Part shown: positions 1-7,978 of the stretch, piece by piece | How the letters are laid out: the number at the start of each line of letters is the position of its first letter | Position numbering within the stretch: the first letter of the stretch is position 1 | NCBI GenBank assembly: GCA_963745675.1 | Contig: CAVUYM010000002.1 | Coordinates: 1 to 13,951, forward strand | Direction: 5' to 3' | From: JAUIIK01 sp963745675 | Lineage (GTDB): Bacteria > Chloroflexota > Chloroflexia > Thermomicrobiales > CFX8 | DNA: 13,951 nt | Translations under genes and position numbers: made by a program | The notes under the pieces: generated by a model | The model's input: only the letters and a program-made list of their open reading frames with translations | Database searches by the model: none | What the model was told of the DNA's origin: nothing

Positions 1-88
1 CTAGACTGCCCTGGTCGCTGTGGCTCTGATCGTCGTTCAAGACCCGGTCGTCAACGTTGCAATGAGATGGAAAACAAGTGGAAGCGAG

Positions 89-637
89 ATGCGGATGGTA
101 GCAGTCATAGAACGCCCTGAAACCGAGGAGTATTCCTCCTACTTCGGAGACTATATCCAGCGCGTGAAAGAGACTGACGTGCTCGCCTGGATGGCAGGGC
201 AACCCCGCCAACTGGAGACGCTGCTGAGCGATCTCTCGGACGATGAAGCCCTGTTTCGTTTCGCTCCGGGCGAATGGACCATCAAGGAGGTCGTCGGGCA
301 TATGGTGGATGCCGAGCGCACCTTCGCCTACCGCGCCTTTGCCTTCTCGCGCGGCACAACGGAGGAGCTGCCGAGTATGGAGCAAGATGACTATGTGCGC
401 GAGGGGCACTTCGACGACTGGCAACTGTCCGAGATGCTGGAAGAGCTTCGGCTTCTGCGGCAAGCAAATCTGATCGCCTTCCGACACCTGACCCCTGAGG
501 CGTGCCTCCGCCAGGGCGTGGCGAGTGGGATCGGGGTCAGCGTTCGAGCCCTCGTCTACATTCTCGGTGGTCATTTTGATTATCACATCGAGGATCTGAC
601 GGATAAGTATCTGCCGGGCCTGGCAGCACAGGAATGA
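89..637 (+). CDS. DinB-superfamily protein
   Basis: This encodes a 182-residue protein with the four-helix DinB/YfiT-like fold. The family binds a divalent metal through three histidines, and many members are thiol-dependent transferases or have no known substrate. Seen here: a GEWTIKEVVGH segment placing the first candidate ligand at His71, and a C-terminal GGHFDYH segment supplying His162 and His166, the usual spacing of the triad. The ATG at 89 is preferred because the conserved part begins soon after it and a weak purine-rich stretch (GGAAG) precedes it; ATGs at 20, 62 and 95 are in the same frame, and the upstream residues look non-conserved. It is intact, reads in the same direction as the oxidoreductase genes that follow, and is separated from them by about 85 bp, so co-transcription is possible. 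The family call is fairly sure; the reaction is unknown. Confidence 0.8.
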   Translation: MRMVAVIERPETEEYSSYFGDYIQRVKETDVLAWMAGQPRQLETLLSDLSDDEALFRFAPGEWTIKEVVGHMVDAERTFAYRAFAFSRGTTEELPSMEQDDYVREGHFDDWQLSEMLEELRLLRQANLIAFRHLTPEACLRQGVASGIGVSVRALVYILGGHFDYHIEDLTDKYLPGLAAQE

Positions 638-722
638 GTGATCGTCGCAACCGTCCCACCGAGTTTCCGCGCTAGAATGCTCCGTCGATGATGCGATTGG
701 TCAAGTAGTCGGGGGTAGCTGG

Positions 723-1688
723 ATGGCGCGACATCCCTGGGTGGCGAAAGCAGATGAGGGCGTGCGCTTCGGGATACAGACGTTCCAGCGGCGCGGTAGC
801 GACGACCCGATCCCGGAACTGATCGCGATCGCCCAACTCGTCGAGCGGCTCGGCTTCGACGCCTTCTTCCTCGGCGACCATCCGGCCCGTGTCTCCGACC
901 CCTTCACCGTCCTCGGTGGCATATCGCAACATACCGAGCGGGTCATGCTCGGCTCAGTCGTCCTCTGCGCCTTCTATCGCAATCCCGCCTATCTGGCCCG
1001 CCTTGCTGCCGATCTTGATCACTTGAGTCGAGGACGGCTGATGCTCGGTCTCGGCGTTGGCTGGGACGAATCCGAGTTCCGGGCGCTCTCGGCTCCGTTC
1101 TTATCGGCCTCGAAGCGTCAGGACGGACTCGAAGAGGCAATCGACATTGTCTATGGTCTCTGGGGCGACGAGCTCTTCAGCTACCAGGGCGACTACTTCT
1201 CGGTCGACTCGATGCAAGTGCAGCCCGGGCCGTTTCAGGAGCGCGTTCCATTGATGATCGCTGGTGGCGGCGAGCGGCGGACGCTGCGCCAGGTCGCCCA
1301 ATTCGCCGACGCCTGCAACTTCGGTCCCGGCGAGGTCACAGGAAACGCCGACGAACCCGACGATGTGCGCCACAAGCTCGATGTTCTTCAGCGCCACTGC
1401 GACGACGTTGGCCGCGACTACGACGAGATCCTGCGCAGCTATTTCACCGGCTGGCTGATCATGGCCCCGGATCAGGCTGCGCTCGACCGCAAGCTGGCCC
1501 GGATGTTCCCGGAAGGCGTCCCCGACCGACCCGGTTTCCTTCTTATAGGCACGCCCTCTGAGATCGCCGATTACTACGCCGCTCGCGCCGCAGCCGGTAT
1601 CCAGTATTTCGTCATCCAGTCCATCGACAATACCGATCACGAGACGCTGGAACTGCTGGCGAGCGAGGTCGCTCCGCATGTGGGATAG
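723..1688 (+). CDS. LLM-class flavin-dependent oxidoreductase (probably F420-dependent), copy 1
   Basis: This is a 321-residue luciferase-like monooxygenase (TIM-barrel) protein. Members use F420 or FMN to oxidise or reduce small organic substrates in the cytoplasm; the substrate here cannot be read from sequence. Visible signatures are RFGIQ at residues 15-19 (first strand), GRLMLGLGVGW around 104-114, and RVPLMIAGGGERRTLRQ from 174, followed by ADACNF at 195-200; these are the typical strand and cofactor-phosphate motifs of the family. The ATG at 723 follows a G-rich stretch (cgggggt) and gives the same N-terminus, MARHPWVAKAD, as copy 2 downstream. It is intact. Copy 2 starts about 260 bp further on, so this is a tandem duplication. 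The LLM call is sure; the F420 assignment rests on overall similarity and is less so. Confidence 0.88.
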   Translation: MARHPWVAKADEGVRFGIQTFQRRGSDDPIPELIAIAQLVERLGFDAFFLGDHPARVSDPFTVLGGISQHTERVMLGSVVLCAFYRNPAYLARLAADLDHLSRGRLMLGLGVGWDESEFRALSAPFLSASKRQDGLEEAIDIVYGLWGDELFSYQGDYFSVDSMQVQPGPFQERVPLMIAGGGERRTLRQVAQFADACNFGPGEVTGNADEPDDVRHKLDVLQRHCDDVGRDYDEILRSYFTGWLIMAPDQAALDRKLARMFPEGVPDRPGFLLIGTPSEIADYYAARAAAGIQYFVIQSIDNTDHETLELLASEVAPHVG

Positions 1689-1948
1689 AGACCGGGCACC
1701 ATTCGCCGCTCCGAAGAACACATCATCACCCAGTAGTCATCGAACGTGGCCGCGAAGTGGCGCGTCTAGATTGGTCCGTGCCACAGTGGCGGGTGCATAA
1801 ATCCCTCGGTCGCGGAGCCATTGCTCGGGATGCCAGTATGACGCGCCAGCGGCACGTCTGCTACGTAGAGTCTGGTGCTGTGAAATCAGACGTCACATCA
1901 CCGGTGTGACCGGACGGTGATAATAAGATGAATGGAAAGGCAGAACTA
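1689..1948. other. Intergenic spacer between the two LLM oxidoreductase genes
   Basis: About 260 bp with no convincing ORF on either strand. The last 60 bp contain several short GTGA/TCAC words, including ctgtga at about 1878, tcacatcaccggtgtgacc, and ggtga at about 1915. These could be an operator or promoter ahead of copy 2, but I see no clear -35/-10 pair. No terminator hairpin is obvious after copy 1. Confidence 0.3.
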
Positions 1949-2931
1949 ATGGCACGACATCCGTGGGTAGCGAAAGCAGATGATGGGGTGCGGTTCGGCA
2001 TCCAGCTCTGCGCCGAGGACGGCCGGCGGGATGCGATGGACCGCGATATCAAGAGCAACCCCTACGATGCTCTTATGGAGAGCGGCAAGCTGGTCGACCA
2101 GCTCGGCTTCGATGGGCTCTTCATCTACGATCACGTTGGACAGGCGCCCGATCCCTGGGTCTGGCTCTCCGGGCTGGCCGCCGTCACCGAGAACGTCATG
2201 CTCGGCTCGGTCGTCAACTGCGTCTTCCACCGCTACCCGACCTACCTGGCTCGCCTCGCGACCGACCTCGATCACCTCAGCGGTGGTCGCCTGATGCTGG
2301 GCTCGGAATCGGGTATCTGCCAGACGAATTCAAGATGCTCGGCGTCGAATTCATGTCCAATCGCGACCGCTTCCGGGCGCTCGAAGAGGCATCCAGGTCA
2401 TTCAGGGTAGCTGGGGTGACGAGCCCTATCTCGTTTGACGGCGAGTACTACCAGGTCGAGAATATCCGTGTCCTGCCGCCACCCGTCCAGGAGCGCCCGC
2501 CGATCATGATCGCCGGTTCCGGCGAACAGGTGACGTTGCGGCAGGTTGCCAAGTGGGCTGATGCCTGCAACTTCAACCGTGCCGCAACGCCTGACGCGAC
2601 GCGCCACAAGCTCGAGGTGCTCAAAGGGCACTGCGCCAACCTCGGCCGTGACTACGACGAGATCCTCAAGACCGACTTCACCGGCTGGCTGATCATGGCC
2701 CCGACCGAGGCTGAATTACAGCAGAAGCTCGCCGGCTACTATCCCGGCGGTATCCCGGATTCGCTCGACTATCTTGGTGTCACGGCCGGGACGCCGGAGC
2801 AGATCGCCGAGAAATTTCAGCTTTATGTCGATGCCGGTATCCAGTATTTCGTCACCCAGCTCGTCGACGGTTCCGACCGCGAGACGATTCAGTTGCTGGC
2901 AGATGAAGTGGTTCCGGCGATGCAGGGATAG
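1949..2931 (+). CDS. LLM-class flavin-dependent oxidoreductase, copy 2, broken by three single-base indels
   Basis: Read through its frameshifts, this is a 327-residue paralogue of the upstream oxidoreductase, with the same N-terminus (MARHPWVAKAD), the same LARLATDLDHLSGGRLMLG stretch, and the phosphate-site segment RPPIMIAGSGEQVTLRQ. The ATG at 1949 is chosen over 1928 because it matches copy 1 and is preceded by GGAAAGG at a good distance. Three indels are needed: a missing C at about 2302 (restores LGLGIGYLPDEF), a missing A at about 2391 (restores AIQVIQGSWGDE) and an extra base between 2424 and 2433 (restores FDGEYYQVE). All the family motifs survive, so it is either a very recent pseudogene or an intact gene with sequence errors; I favour errors. 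It differs from copy 1 by an insertion of about 12 residues after the first strand, so substrates may differ. Confidence 0.8.
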
Positions 2932-2975
2932 TTCGATTGCAGGCCGTTTGACAGGGACCAAGAAACAAACAATAC

Positions 2976-3129
2976 GTCATCCTGAGCGGAGTCTTCGAAG
3001 TCGAAGGATCTAGTAGCGAACCTTTGAAGTATCGGGAATAGATCGAAGCCTGCGATTGCGACCTGGTTCCATGATTCACTGCAATTGCGAAGGAGATTCT
3101 TCGATTCCGAAGACTCCACGCAGAATGAC
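2976..3129. repeat. Inverted-repeat (MITE-like) intergenic element, about 154 bp
   Basis: The left end (2976-3011) starts gtcatcctgagcggagtctt and the right end (3094-3129) is its imperfect reverse complement, running agattcttcg through gaagactcc to gaatgac. The two arms pair over about 35 bp with a handful of mismatches and flank about 80 bp with no real ORF. Elements of this form, with a GTCATCCTGAGCG edge, are scattered in intergenic DNA of many environmental bacteria and are thought to be non-autonomous mobile or RNA-hairpin elements. It separates the LLM pair from the SDR gene, ending 38 bp before the SDR start. No transposase is nearby, and I cannot tell whether a target duplication is present. 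Confidence 0.65.
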
Positions 3130-3166
3130 CAATACGGTGCTCTCTGAGCGCCATCGAGGAGGAACA

Positions 3167-3976
3167 ATGTCAACAGGGATTCTCACCGGCAAAACGGCCA
3201 TCGTCACCGGTAGCTCGTCCGGCATCGGCAAAGCTATCGCCGAGCGCTTTGGGAAGGAAGGCGCGACCGTCTATGTCGTTGCCGATAAGAACGTCGAAGG
3301 TGGCGAAACAACCGCAGCTGGCATTCGCGACGCCGGCGGCAACGCCTCATTCGTTCAATGCGACGTCTCCGATCCCGAGCAGTTCGAGGCCCTGATCGAA
3401 CGAGCTGCCAGGGATACTGGCAGGCTTGATGTGCTGGTCAACAATGCCGGTACCGGCGCTGGTCGGAAGGCCGAAGGCACGACGATCGAAGAATTCAATC
3501 GTGTCCTCAGCGTCAACCTCGCCGCCCCTTTCTACGGCGCGAAGTTGGCGATCCCGCACATGCGCGCTCAAGGCGGCGGCGCGATCATCAACGTGTCATC
3601 CGTTTACGGGCTGATCGGCGCGCCCGGCGTCACCGCCTACGCCGCCTCCAAGGGCGGCCTGATCATGCTGACCAAGCAGATGGCCGTCGATTACGCCCAC
3701 GAGAACATCAGAATCAACTGTATTTGCCCCGGTTTCGTCGACACCGACCTCGGTGGACGCCGCGCCGCCATGCCGCCGGAGGAACGCGCCATTGCCCAGG
3801 CCCGGCGTGAAGAGCGTGCCGCCCTGCAGCCAATCGGCCGTCAGGCCCAGCCCGAGGAGATGGCCGGCCTCGCCCTTTACCTCGCGAGCGAAGAAGCCAG
3901 CTTCATGCACGGCTCGATCATCGCCGCAGATGGTGGCGAGTCGATCTTGCATAACTGGGGCGAATATCGGGATTAG
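3167..3976 (+). CDS. Classical SDR-family oxidoreductase
   Basis: This is a 269-residue short-chain dehydrogenase/reductase, the usual classical SDR length. It catalyses NAD(P)-dependent oxidation or reduction of a hydroxyl/carbonyl substrate in the cytoplasm; the substrate is not predictable. Seen directly: the cofactor motif TGSSSGIG (residues 14-21), NNAG (92-95), Asn117, Ser145 with Tyr158 and Lys162 (YAASK) as the catalytic set, and PG at 188-189. Asp40 at the end of the second strand favours NAD over NADP. The ATG at 3167 is chosen because GAGGAGGAA lies just upstream and the SDR fold begins at once; an in-frame ATG at 3056 would translate through the inverted-repeat element and is rejected. 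It is intact and has the same orientation as the LLM genes, which may make it part of the same redox cluster, although the repeat element intervenes. Confidence 0.92.
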   Translation: MSTGILTGKTAIVTGSSSGIGKAIAERFGKEGATVYVVADKNVEGGETTAAGIRDAGGNASFVQCDVSDPEQFEALIERAARDTGRLDVLVNNAGTGAGRKAEGTTIEEFNRVLSVNLAAPFYGAKLAIPHMRAQGGGAIINVSSVYGLIGAPGVTAYAASKGGLIMLTKQMAVDYAHENIRINCICPGFVDTDLGGRRAAMPPEERAIAQARREERAALQPIGRQAQPEEMAGLALYLASEEASFMHGSIIAADGGESILHNWGEYRD

Positions 3977-4028
3977 TTTGTGGTAGGAGGTTGTGGTTGC
4001 ATGAGGAGGCAAGGCCCTCATCCCCTAG

Positions 4029-4068
4029 CCCCTTCTCCCCGGGTGCCCTCTGGGCGTGGGAGAAGGGG
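4029..4068. terminator. GC-rich hairpin downstream of the SDR gene
   Basis: CCCCTTCTCCC (4029-4039) pairs perfectly with GGGAGAAGGGG (4058-4068) around an 18-base loop. It lies 53 bp after the SDR stop, between convergent genes, and belongs to the same palindrome family as the hairpins at 4118 and 10978. It lacks a U tract, so it may act as a repeat element as much as an intrinsic terminator. Confidence 0.5.
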
Positions 4069-4117
4069 AACCGAACCAGGCATAAGAGCTGCAGTCGAAT
4101 CTACACTGCTCCCATCT

Positions 4118-4143
4118 CCCCTCTCCCAAACTTGGGAGAGGGG
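4118..4143. terminator. Perfect hairpin between convergent genes
   Basis: CCCCTCTCCC (4118-4127) and GGGAGAGGGG (4134-4143) form a perfect 10-bp stem with loop AAACTT, which can close two more A-T pairs. It sits between the SDR gene (plus) and the regulator gene (minus), where a bidirectional terminator is expected. It is followed by ccgggggtgaggg, the inverted form of the ccctcatcccc that precedes the 4029 hairpin, so the pair 4015-4155 looks like two inverted copies of one repeat. Confidence 0.55.
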
Positions 4144-4273
4144 CCGGGGGTGAGGGCTCTTCTACGCTTCGATTCCAAACACCTGGCGTTTCATAAGAGC
4201 CTGCTGAGCCTCGAAGATCGAAGAGGGCGAATCGTCCAGCCCAGGAATTTTGTGGAGGGCAAGCGGCACGTAT

Positions 4274-6760
4274 CTACGCTGTTCGGTGGCTGATGCCTGA
4301 TTCTTGATGCTGCATGGTTGCGTCGGGGCCCAAGGTGTAGTCGATCGCGTCGTCGGGAGACAGTGCTGCGCCTTCTCCCCATAGGGCGACGAAGCGCTCG
4401 AGGCCGAGGGACTGCTGGGCACGTTCGATGTAGGGGCGGTTGAATTCGGCGTCGTTGGGTTGCAGCGCCGTTCCGAGCTCGCTGCGCAAGCCCGTCCGCC
4501 ATACCGAAGAGCCGGGCCGCCCGTTCGTGCTGCCCTTGTTCGACCGCGATCACCGCGAAGTTGTCGTAGCTGCGGGCCAGACTGGCCTGGTTGCCGGTGT
4601 CAATGCGTAACTTGAGCGCTTCCGTCTGAAGCTCGATAGCCCGCTCGAGATCGTTCTGGGCGAATGCGACCAGCCCGAGATTGCTGAGATTGATCGAGAC
4701 GCTGTTCTGGTTGCCAAGCTCGCGGGAAAGGGACAGCGCTTCCTCCAAAACCTGCGCGGCCCGCTCCTGATCACCCTGAAAGTGAGCGATCAGACCGAGG
4801 TTGCCGAGCATGAAGTGAGCGTGGGTCTCGTCCCCAAGCTCGCGGAAGATTGCCAGCGCGCGTTGGTAGTAGATCAGTCGCCCGCTCGTAGTCCTCCTCG
4901 GCGTCGGCGATAAGCCCGAGGTTGCCGTAGGACCAGCCGATCCCGGCTCTATCATCCAGCGCCTGGTAGATCCGTAGTCCTTCCTCTCCGTAAGCCTTCG
5001 CCGCCGCGTAGTCGCCCTGGAAATAGCTGATGACCTCGATGCCGAGCAAGGCTTTGGCGCGTGCCGCAGTCTCCGCCTCAGGATCAAGAGCGAGCGCTTG
5101 TTCGTACCAGCGCCGGGCTTCGGCGAACTGACCGATTGAGACCCAGAAGCGCAGCAGCGAGCCACTGAGCATCAGCGCCAGCTCCGACTGTCCCATCTCG
5201 ATCGTCCAGTCGAGGGCTGCCCGGAAATTCTCGTGCTCCTGCTGCAAGCGTGTTAGCCATTGTGACTGCTCCGGGCTATTCAATCCGGCGTCTGATTGCG
5301 ATGCCAGCTCGGCGCACCAGGCGGCGTGAAGATCTCGAACGGCATCGCGCTCATCCAGTTCAGCCAGCCGTTCAAGCCCGAACTCGCGGATCGTCTCCAG
5401 CATCCGGAAACGGCTGCCGAGCAAGCCGCTGCCTTCGCTCTCCTGACTCCGTCGCTGGACCAAGCTTTTGTCAATCAGCGAAGCCAGCGTATCAAGCGCG
5501 CTCTCAGGCTCATCCGCCCCCATTTGCTTGGTGAGGAATTCGACGGCGTTCAGCGTGAATCCGCCGGAGAAGACGGCCAGCCAGATGAAGAGACGCTGCT
5601 CCTCTGGCGAAAGCAGATCGAAACTCCACTCGATGGCCGAGCGTAGCGTCTGCTGGCGATCCGGCACGTCGCGCGGCCCGCCCGTGAGCAGAGGCAGGCT
5701 GCGATTGAGACGCTGGAGCAATTCCGCGGGTGCAAGCAGGCGCATCCGCGCTGCCGCAAGCTCGATCGCCAGCGGCAGACCGTCGAGCCGCCTCACGATG
5801 TCTGAGATCGACGCGGCATTCTCATCGGTCAGCGCGAAGGCTGGTTGCGCCGCCTCGGCACGGATTGACGAAGAGTTGCACCGCCGGTATGTCTGCCAGA
5901 TCACCGAGCGATTGCCGGCTTTTCGCGTCGGGCAGACCGAGCGGGGTGACGGGATACTCCCGCTCGACGCGTAATTGCAGAAGTTGCCGGCTGGTCACGA
6001 GTAGTTTGAGCTGCCGGCATTGCTCGACGAGTGTTGCGAGCTCGGGCCCGGCGCTAATAAGGTGCTCCATGTTGTCGAGCACCAGCAGTGTCGACGCATC
6101 TCGCAAGCCCGTTACTACTTCATCGATCTGCGTTTCACCGTCGCCGTAAGGCAAATCCAGCGCATCGCTGATCGCTCGTTGCACTTGTTTGGCTGTCGCC
6201 ACTGACGAGAGGTCGACGAATACGACACCTTCGGGGAAGGCGCTGGCGGAGCGCCCTGCCGTTTCAATCGCCAGGCGGGTTTTGCCGACGCCACCGGGAC
6301 CGGTCAGTGTCAGCAGCCGCGTTTCCGGCTGGAGCAGCAGCGATGTCGTCGCGCTGACCTCGCGTTCCCTCCCGATGAAGCTCGTCGCCTGGAGCGGCAA
6401 CTTCACCGTCAGCGCGGAGTCGCTCTCCCGCTCAGCAGGCGCCGCACGTTTGCGCCGGGAGAGCGCCGTGAAGGTGGCGCGCTCGGTCGCTTCCAGGCGC
6501 AAGCCATCGGCGAGTATCTCGACGGTGTCACGACGCGAACGCTGGACGACGCCCCGTTCGAGGTCGCTAATGAGCCGTGTGCTGACGTTGGCGCGTTCGG
6601 CCAACTCTTCCTGGGTCAAATTGGCGGACATGCGCAGGCGCTTCAAGAGATTCCCGAAAGCAGAGGGCGTCGGCTTTTTCGCCTGGCTGCGTGTGGCCAC
6701 CGGGGCGGCCTTTCTGCTTCCACGTACCGAAAGTGAGTCGATGAGACGGCATGGTATCAC
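4274..6760 (-). CDS. HTH / NB-ARC ATPase / TPR transcriptional regulator, in four frame pieces
   Basis: Read across its frameshifts, this is about 827 residues: an XRE-type helix-turn-helix (about 35-85; NLTQEELAERANVSTRLISD), then a STAND/NB-ARC ATPase with P-loop GPGGVGKT (154-161), Walker B LLVLDN (225-230), sensor LLVTSR (253-258) and the downstream GLPLAIELAA motif, a winged-helix-like region (SAIEWSFDLLSPEEQRLF), and C-terminal TPR-like repeats (NLGLIAHFQGDQERAAQ, NLGLVAFAQNDLERAIE). Such proteins are ATP-switch activators that respond to a ligand sensed by the repeats. Three extra bases break it, near 5863, 4875 and 4490; removing each restores the family sequence, and the C-terminal block (residues like RPYIERAQQSLG and AIDYTLG) confirms the end. 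The GTG start at 6760 lacks a ribosome site; the GTG at 6700, preceded by AAAGG, may be the true start. It is divergent from the SMR-like gene and a likely controller of its own neighbourhood. Confidence 0.85.
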
Positions 6761-6776
6761 AGCGGTTCGTCGAAAG

Positions 6777-6835
6777 CTGTGACCGAAACTGTGAGTTTAC
6801 TGCGTGGTGACGAAAAGACCGTGCAGTCAGACTGA
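6777..6835 (+). promoter_or_regulatory. Candidate operator/promoter A, shared with the copy at 7597
   Basis: This stretch lies between the regulator start and the SMR-like gene. It contains a CTGTGA direct repeat (6777 and 6789, 12 bp apart), a further TGGTGAC at 6805-6811 and TCAGACTGA at 6827-6835. It aligns without gaps to 7597-7655, 820 bp away, with 43 of 59 positions identical by hand count. The copies point the same way and neither is coding. A TCACAG at 6757-6762 makes an inverted repeat with the first CTGTGA and overlaps the regulator start codon, which would suit autoregulation. The function is inferred. Confidence 0.55.
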
Positions 6836-6983
6836 GATCCAGTGAATCTAGATACGGATCAAAGTAGAAGGGTGCCGGCATGGCTATTCGAATTCTGTTG
6901 ACCCGTCACATCAACGCTTGTGAGCATCGTCAGCCATCGCGAAACACGCCACTTTCTATCTCAGCAGGAGGAGCCATTCAGTC

Positions 6984-7358
6984 ATGTTAAGTTCCTCGGT
7001 TGTACCGGCTTCCTGGCACGTTTACCTGCTGAGCATCGGCGCAATGTTGGCGCTGGCAGGGCTGGACTTCGCTGGTGCTCTCTTTGCCAAGGAATGGGCC
7101 GAGCGCCATCAGACGGCCTTCTATGTAGCCGGGCTGCTCACCTTCGTTCTGCTGTTCGCCGTCTACGCTGCCAGCCTGAAGATAGCTGAGTTGTCGACGG
7201 TGACCCTTGGCTGGATCGTCCTATTGCAGGTCGGCATTATCGTGATCGACACCAGACGCTACGGCGTCGCCTTGCCGCCCGGGAAGTGGGCCGCCGTGGG
7301 CGTCATGCTACTACTTCAAGCCTATCTGCTACTGACCCCGAACGGCAGTGAAGCATAG
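6984..7358 (+). CDS. Small four-helix membrane protein, SMR-like layout
   Basis: This is a 124-residue protein with four predicted membrane segments (about 14-34, 46-66, 71-90 and 102-119). Size, helix count and several positions resemble the small multidrug resistance (SMR) transporters. An acidic residue, Asp28, lies in the first helix with Lys36 eight residues on, matching the spacing of Glu14 and Lys22 in EmrE, and the third helix has a GWIVLLQVGIIV stretch resembling the SMR AIWSGVGIV segment. The acidic residue is Asp rather than the usual Glu. The start is set by AGGAGGA at 6966-6972, 11 bases upstream. It is divergent from the regulator and downstream of candidate operator A, as expected for a regulated exporter. 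The SMR link is by eye only; an unnamed membrane protein remains possible. Confidence 0.6.
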   Translation: MLSSSVVPASWHVYLLSIGAMLALAGLDFAGALFAKEWAERHQTAFYVAGLLTFVLLFAVYAASLKIAELSTVTLGWIVLLQVGIIVIDTRRYGVALPPGKWAAVGVMLLLQAYLLLTPNGSEA

Positions 7359-7741
7359 TCACAATCTAGTGCCATTTTCGGAGTTTCGTGCCGCGCGTGC
7401 CTGCCCAGAACCACTTTCCCTGCAGGTGCCGGTCCTCGCTCTGGGTGAGCTGATTACTGCTGAAGTGCTTGCCTACGCTCGGGACGAATCGGCCTATGGG
7501 AAACGCAATCGCGGCACCGCCCACTCAACTCTCACTCCCATCCGGATCGTCGCCTAACCCCACTGGCCGCCCCTGGTTGAGCGCAGAGTCACAGAACTGT
7601 GAGCGGAACTGTGCGTCTCCTTCATGGTGACTGTGAGAGCTTGTCCTCAGACTGAAGGTAAGTACCGCACAGACCGGTACAGGCTTCGCAGATGACGCGA
7701 AGCTCGATGGTCAAGGACCGCAGACACCAGGAACGGAGACG
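7359..7741 (+). other. Long intergenic region holding candidate operator B
   Basis: About 380 bp lie between the SMR-like gene and the 7742 gene. An ORF starting with GTG at 7348 (69 codons, overlapping the SMR-like stop) shows no recognisable domain and no good ribosome site, so I do not call it. The main content is the repeat at 7597-7655. Confidence 0.4.
7597..7655 (+). promoter_or_regulatory. Candidate operator/promoter B, shared with the copy at 6777
   Basis: This is the co-linear partner of 6777-6835. It has CTGTGA at 7597 and CTGTGC at 7609 (12 bp apart), TGGTGAC at 7625-7631, an extra CTGTGA at 7631-7636, and TCAGACTGA at 7647-7655. TCACAG-AA-CTGTGA at 7589-7602 also forms a compact palindrome. 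It ends 86 bp before the 7742 start. The conserved 12-bp period suits a multimeric regulator binding one face of the helix. I see no standard -10 element, and its role is inferred from conservation and position. Confidence 0.55.
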
Positions 7742-7978
7742 ATGATGATCTCACCTCACCCCACGACGACTCAGATCGTTGCCGAAGCAGCGCGCAAAGA
7801 GCGCCTGGCTTCGTTGGCAGTCGCTCATCGCCGTCCTGGTCTGCCTGCGCGTGGCTGGCTGTACGTCGTCAGGTTCGTCGCGAAAGCCGGACTCCTCGGG
7901 GGGCGCCTATTGGCGCGTAACCGGCAGCGCACGAGTTCTCACCCGACGACGTCACGGACAGCTACACCGGCACTGTAG
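7742..7978 (+). CDS. Small basic hypothetical protein
   Basis: This is a 78-residue ORF with a good start (CGGAGACG before tandem ATGs at 7742 and 7745). The N-terminus (HPTTTQIVAEAARKERLAS) is of a type I have seen in short proteins of Actinobacteria and Chloroflexota: a small helical segment rich in Ala, Arg and Glu, then Arg-rich residues and a short hydrophobic run (VAKAGLLGG). No function is known to me. Candidate operator B lies directly upstream, so it may be a target of the neighbouring regulator. The last 20 residues look random, and another frame from 7779 shows a lipoprotein-like segment (see findings), so an indel may lie within the gene and the 3' end is uncertain. Confidence 0.45.
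   Translation: MMISPHPTTTQIVAEAARKERLASLAVAHRRPGLPARGWLYVVRFVAKAGLLGGRLLARNRQRTSSHPTTSRTATPAL

Noticed and set aside
1101..1721. 206-codon minus-strand ORF
   Set aside because: It is antisense to the intact LLM oxidoreductase and has no recognisable protein signature.
2335..2931. A separate second oxidoreductase gene starting at 2335
   Set aside because: It is the C-terminal part of LLM copy 2 after a one-base frameshift at 2302; no ribosome site precedes 2335.
3056..3166. N-terminal extension of the SDR gene starting at 3056
   Set aside because: It would translate the inverted-repeat element and has no ribosome site, while 3167 has GAGGAGGAA and starts exactly at the SDR fold.
2852..3173. 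Minus-strand ORFs across the LLM/SDR spacer
   Set aside because: They translate the MITE-like element and the end of the LLM gene; there is no domain and no start signal.
5250..6782. Several plus-strand ORFs opposite the regulator
   Set aside because: They are shadows of the minus-strand ATPase gene, whose P-loop, Walker B and TPR motifs are clear.
7348..7557. 69-codon ORF overlapping the end of the SMR-like gene
   Set aside because: GTG start with no clear ribosome site, atypical composition and no domain; left as intergenic.
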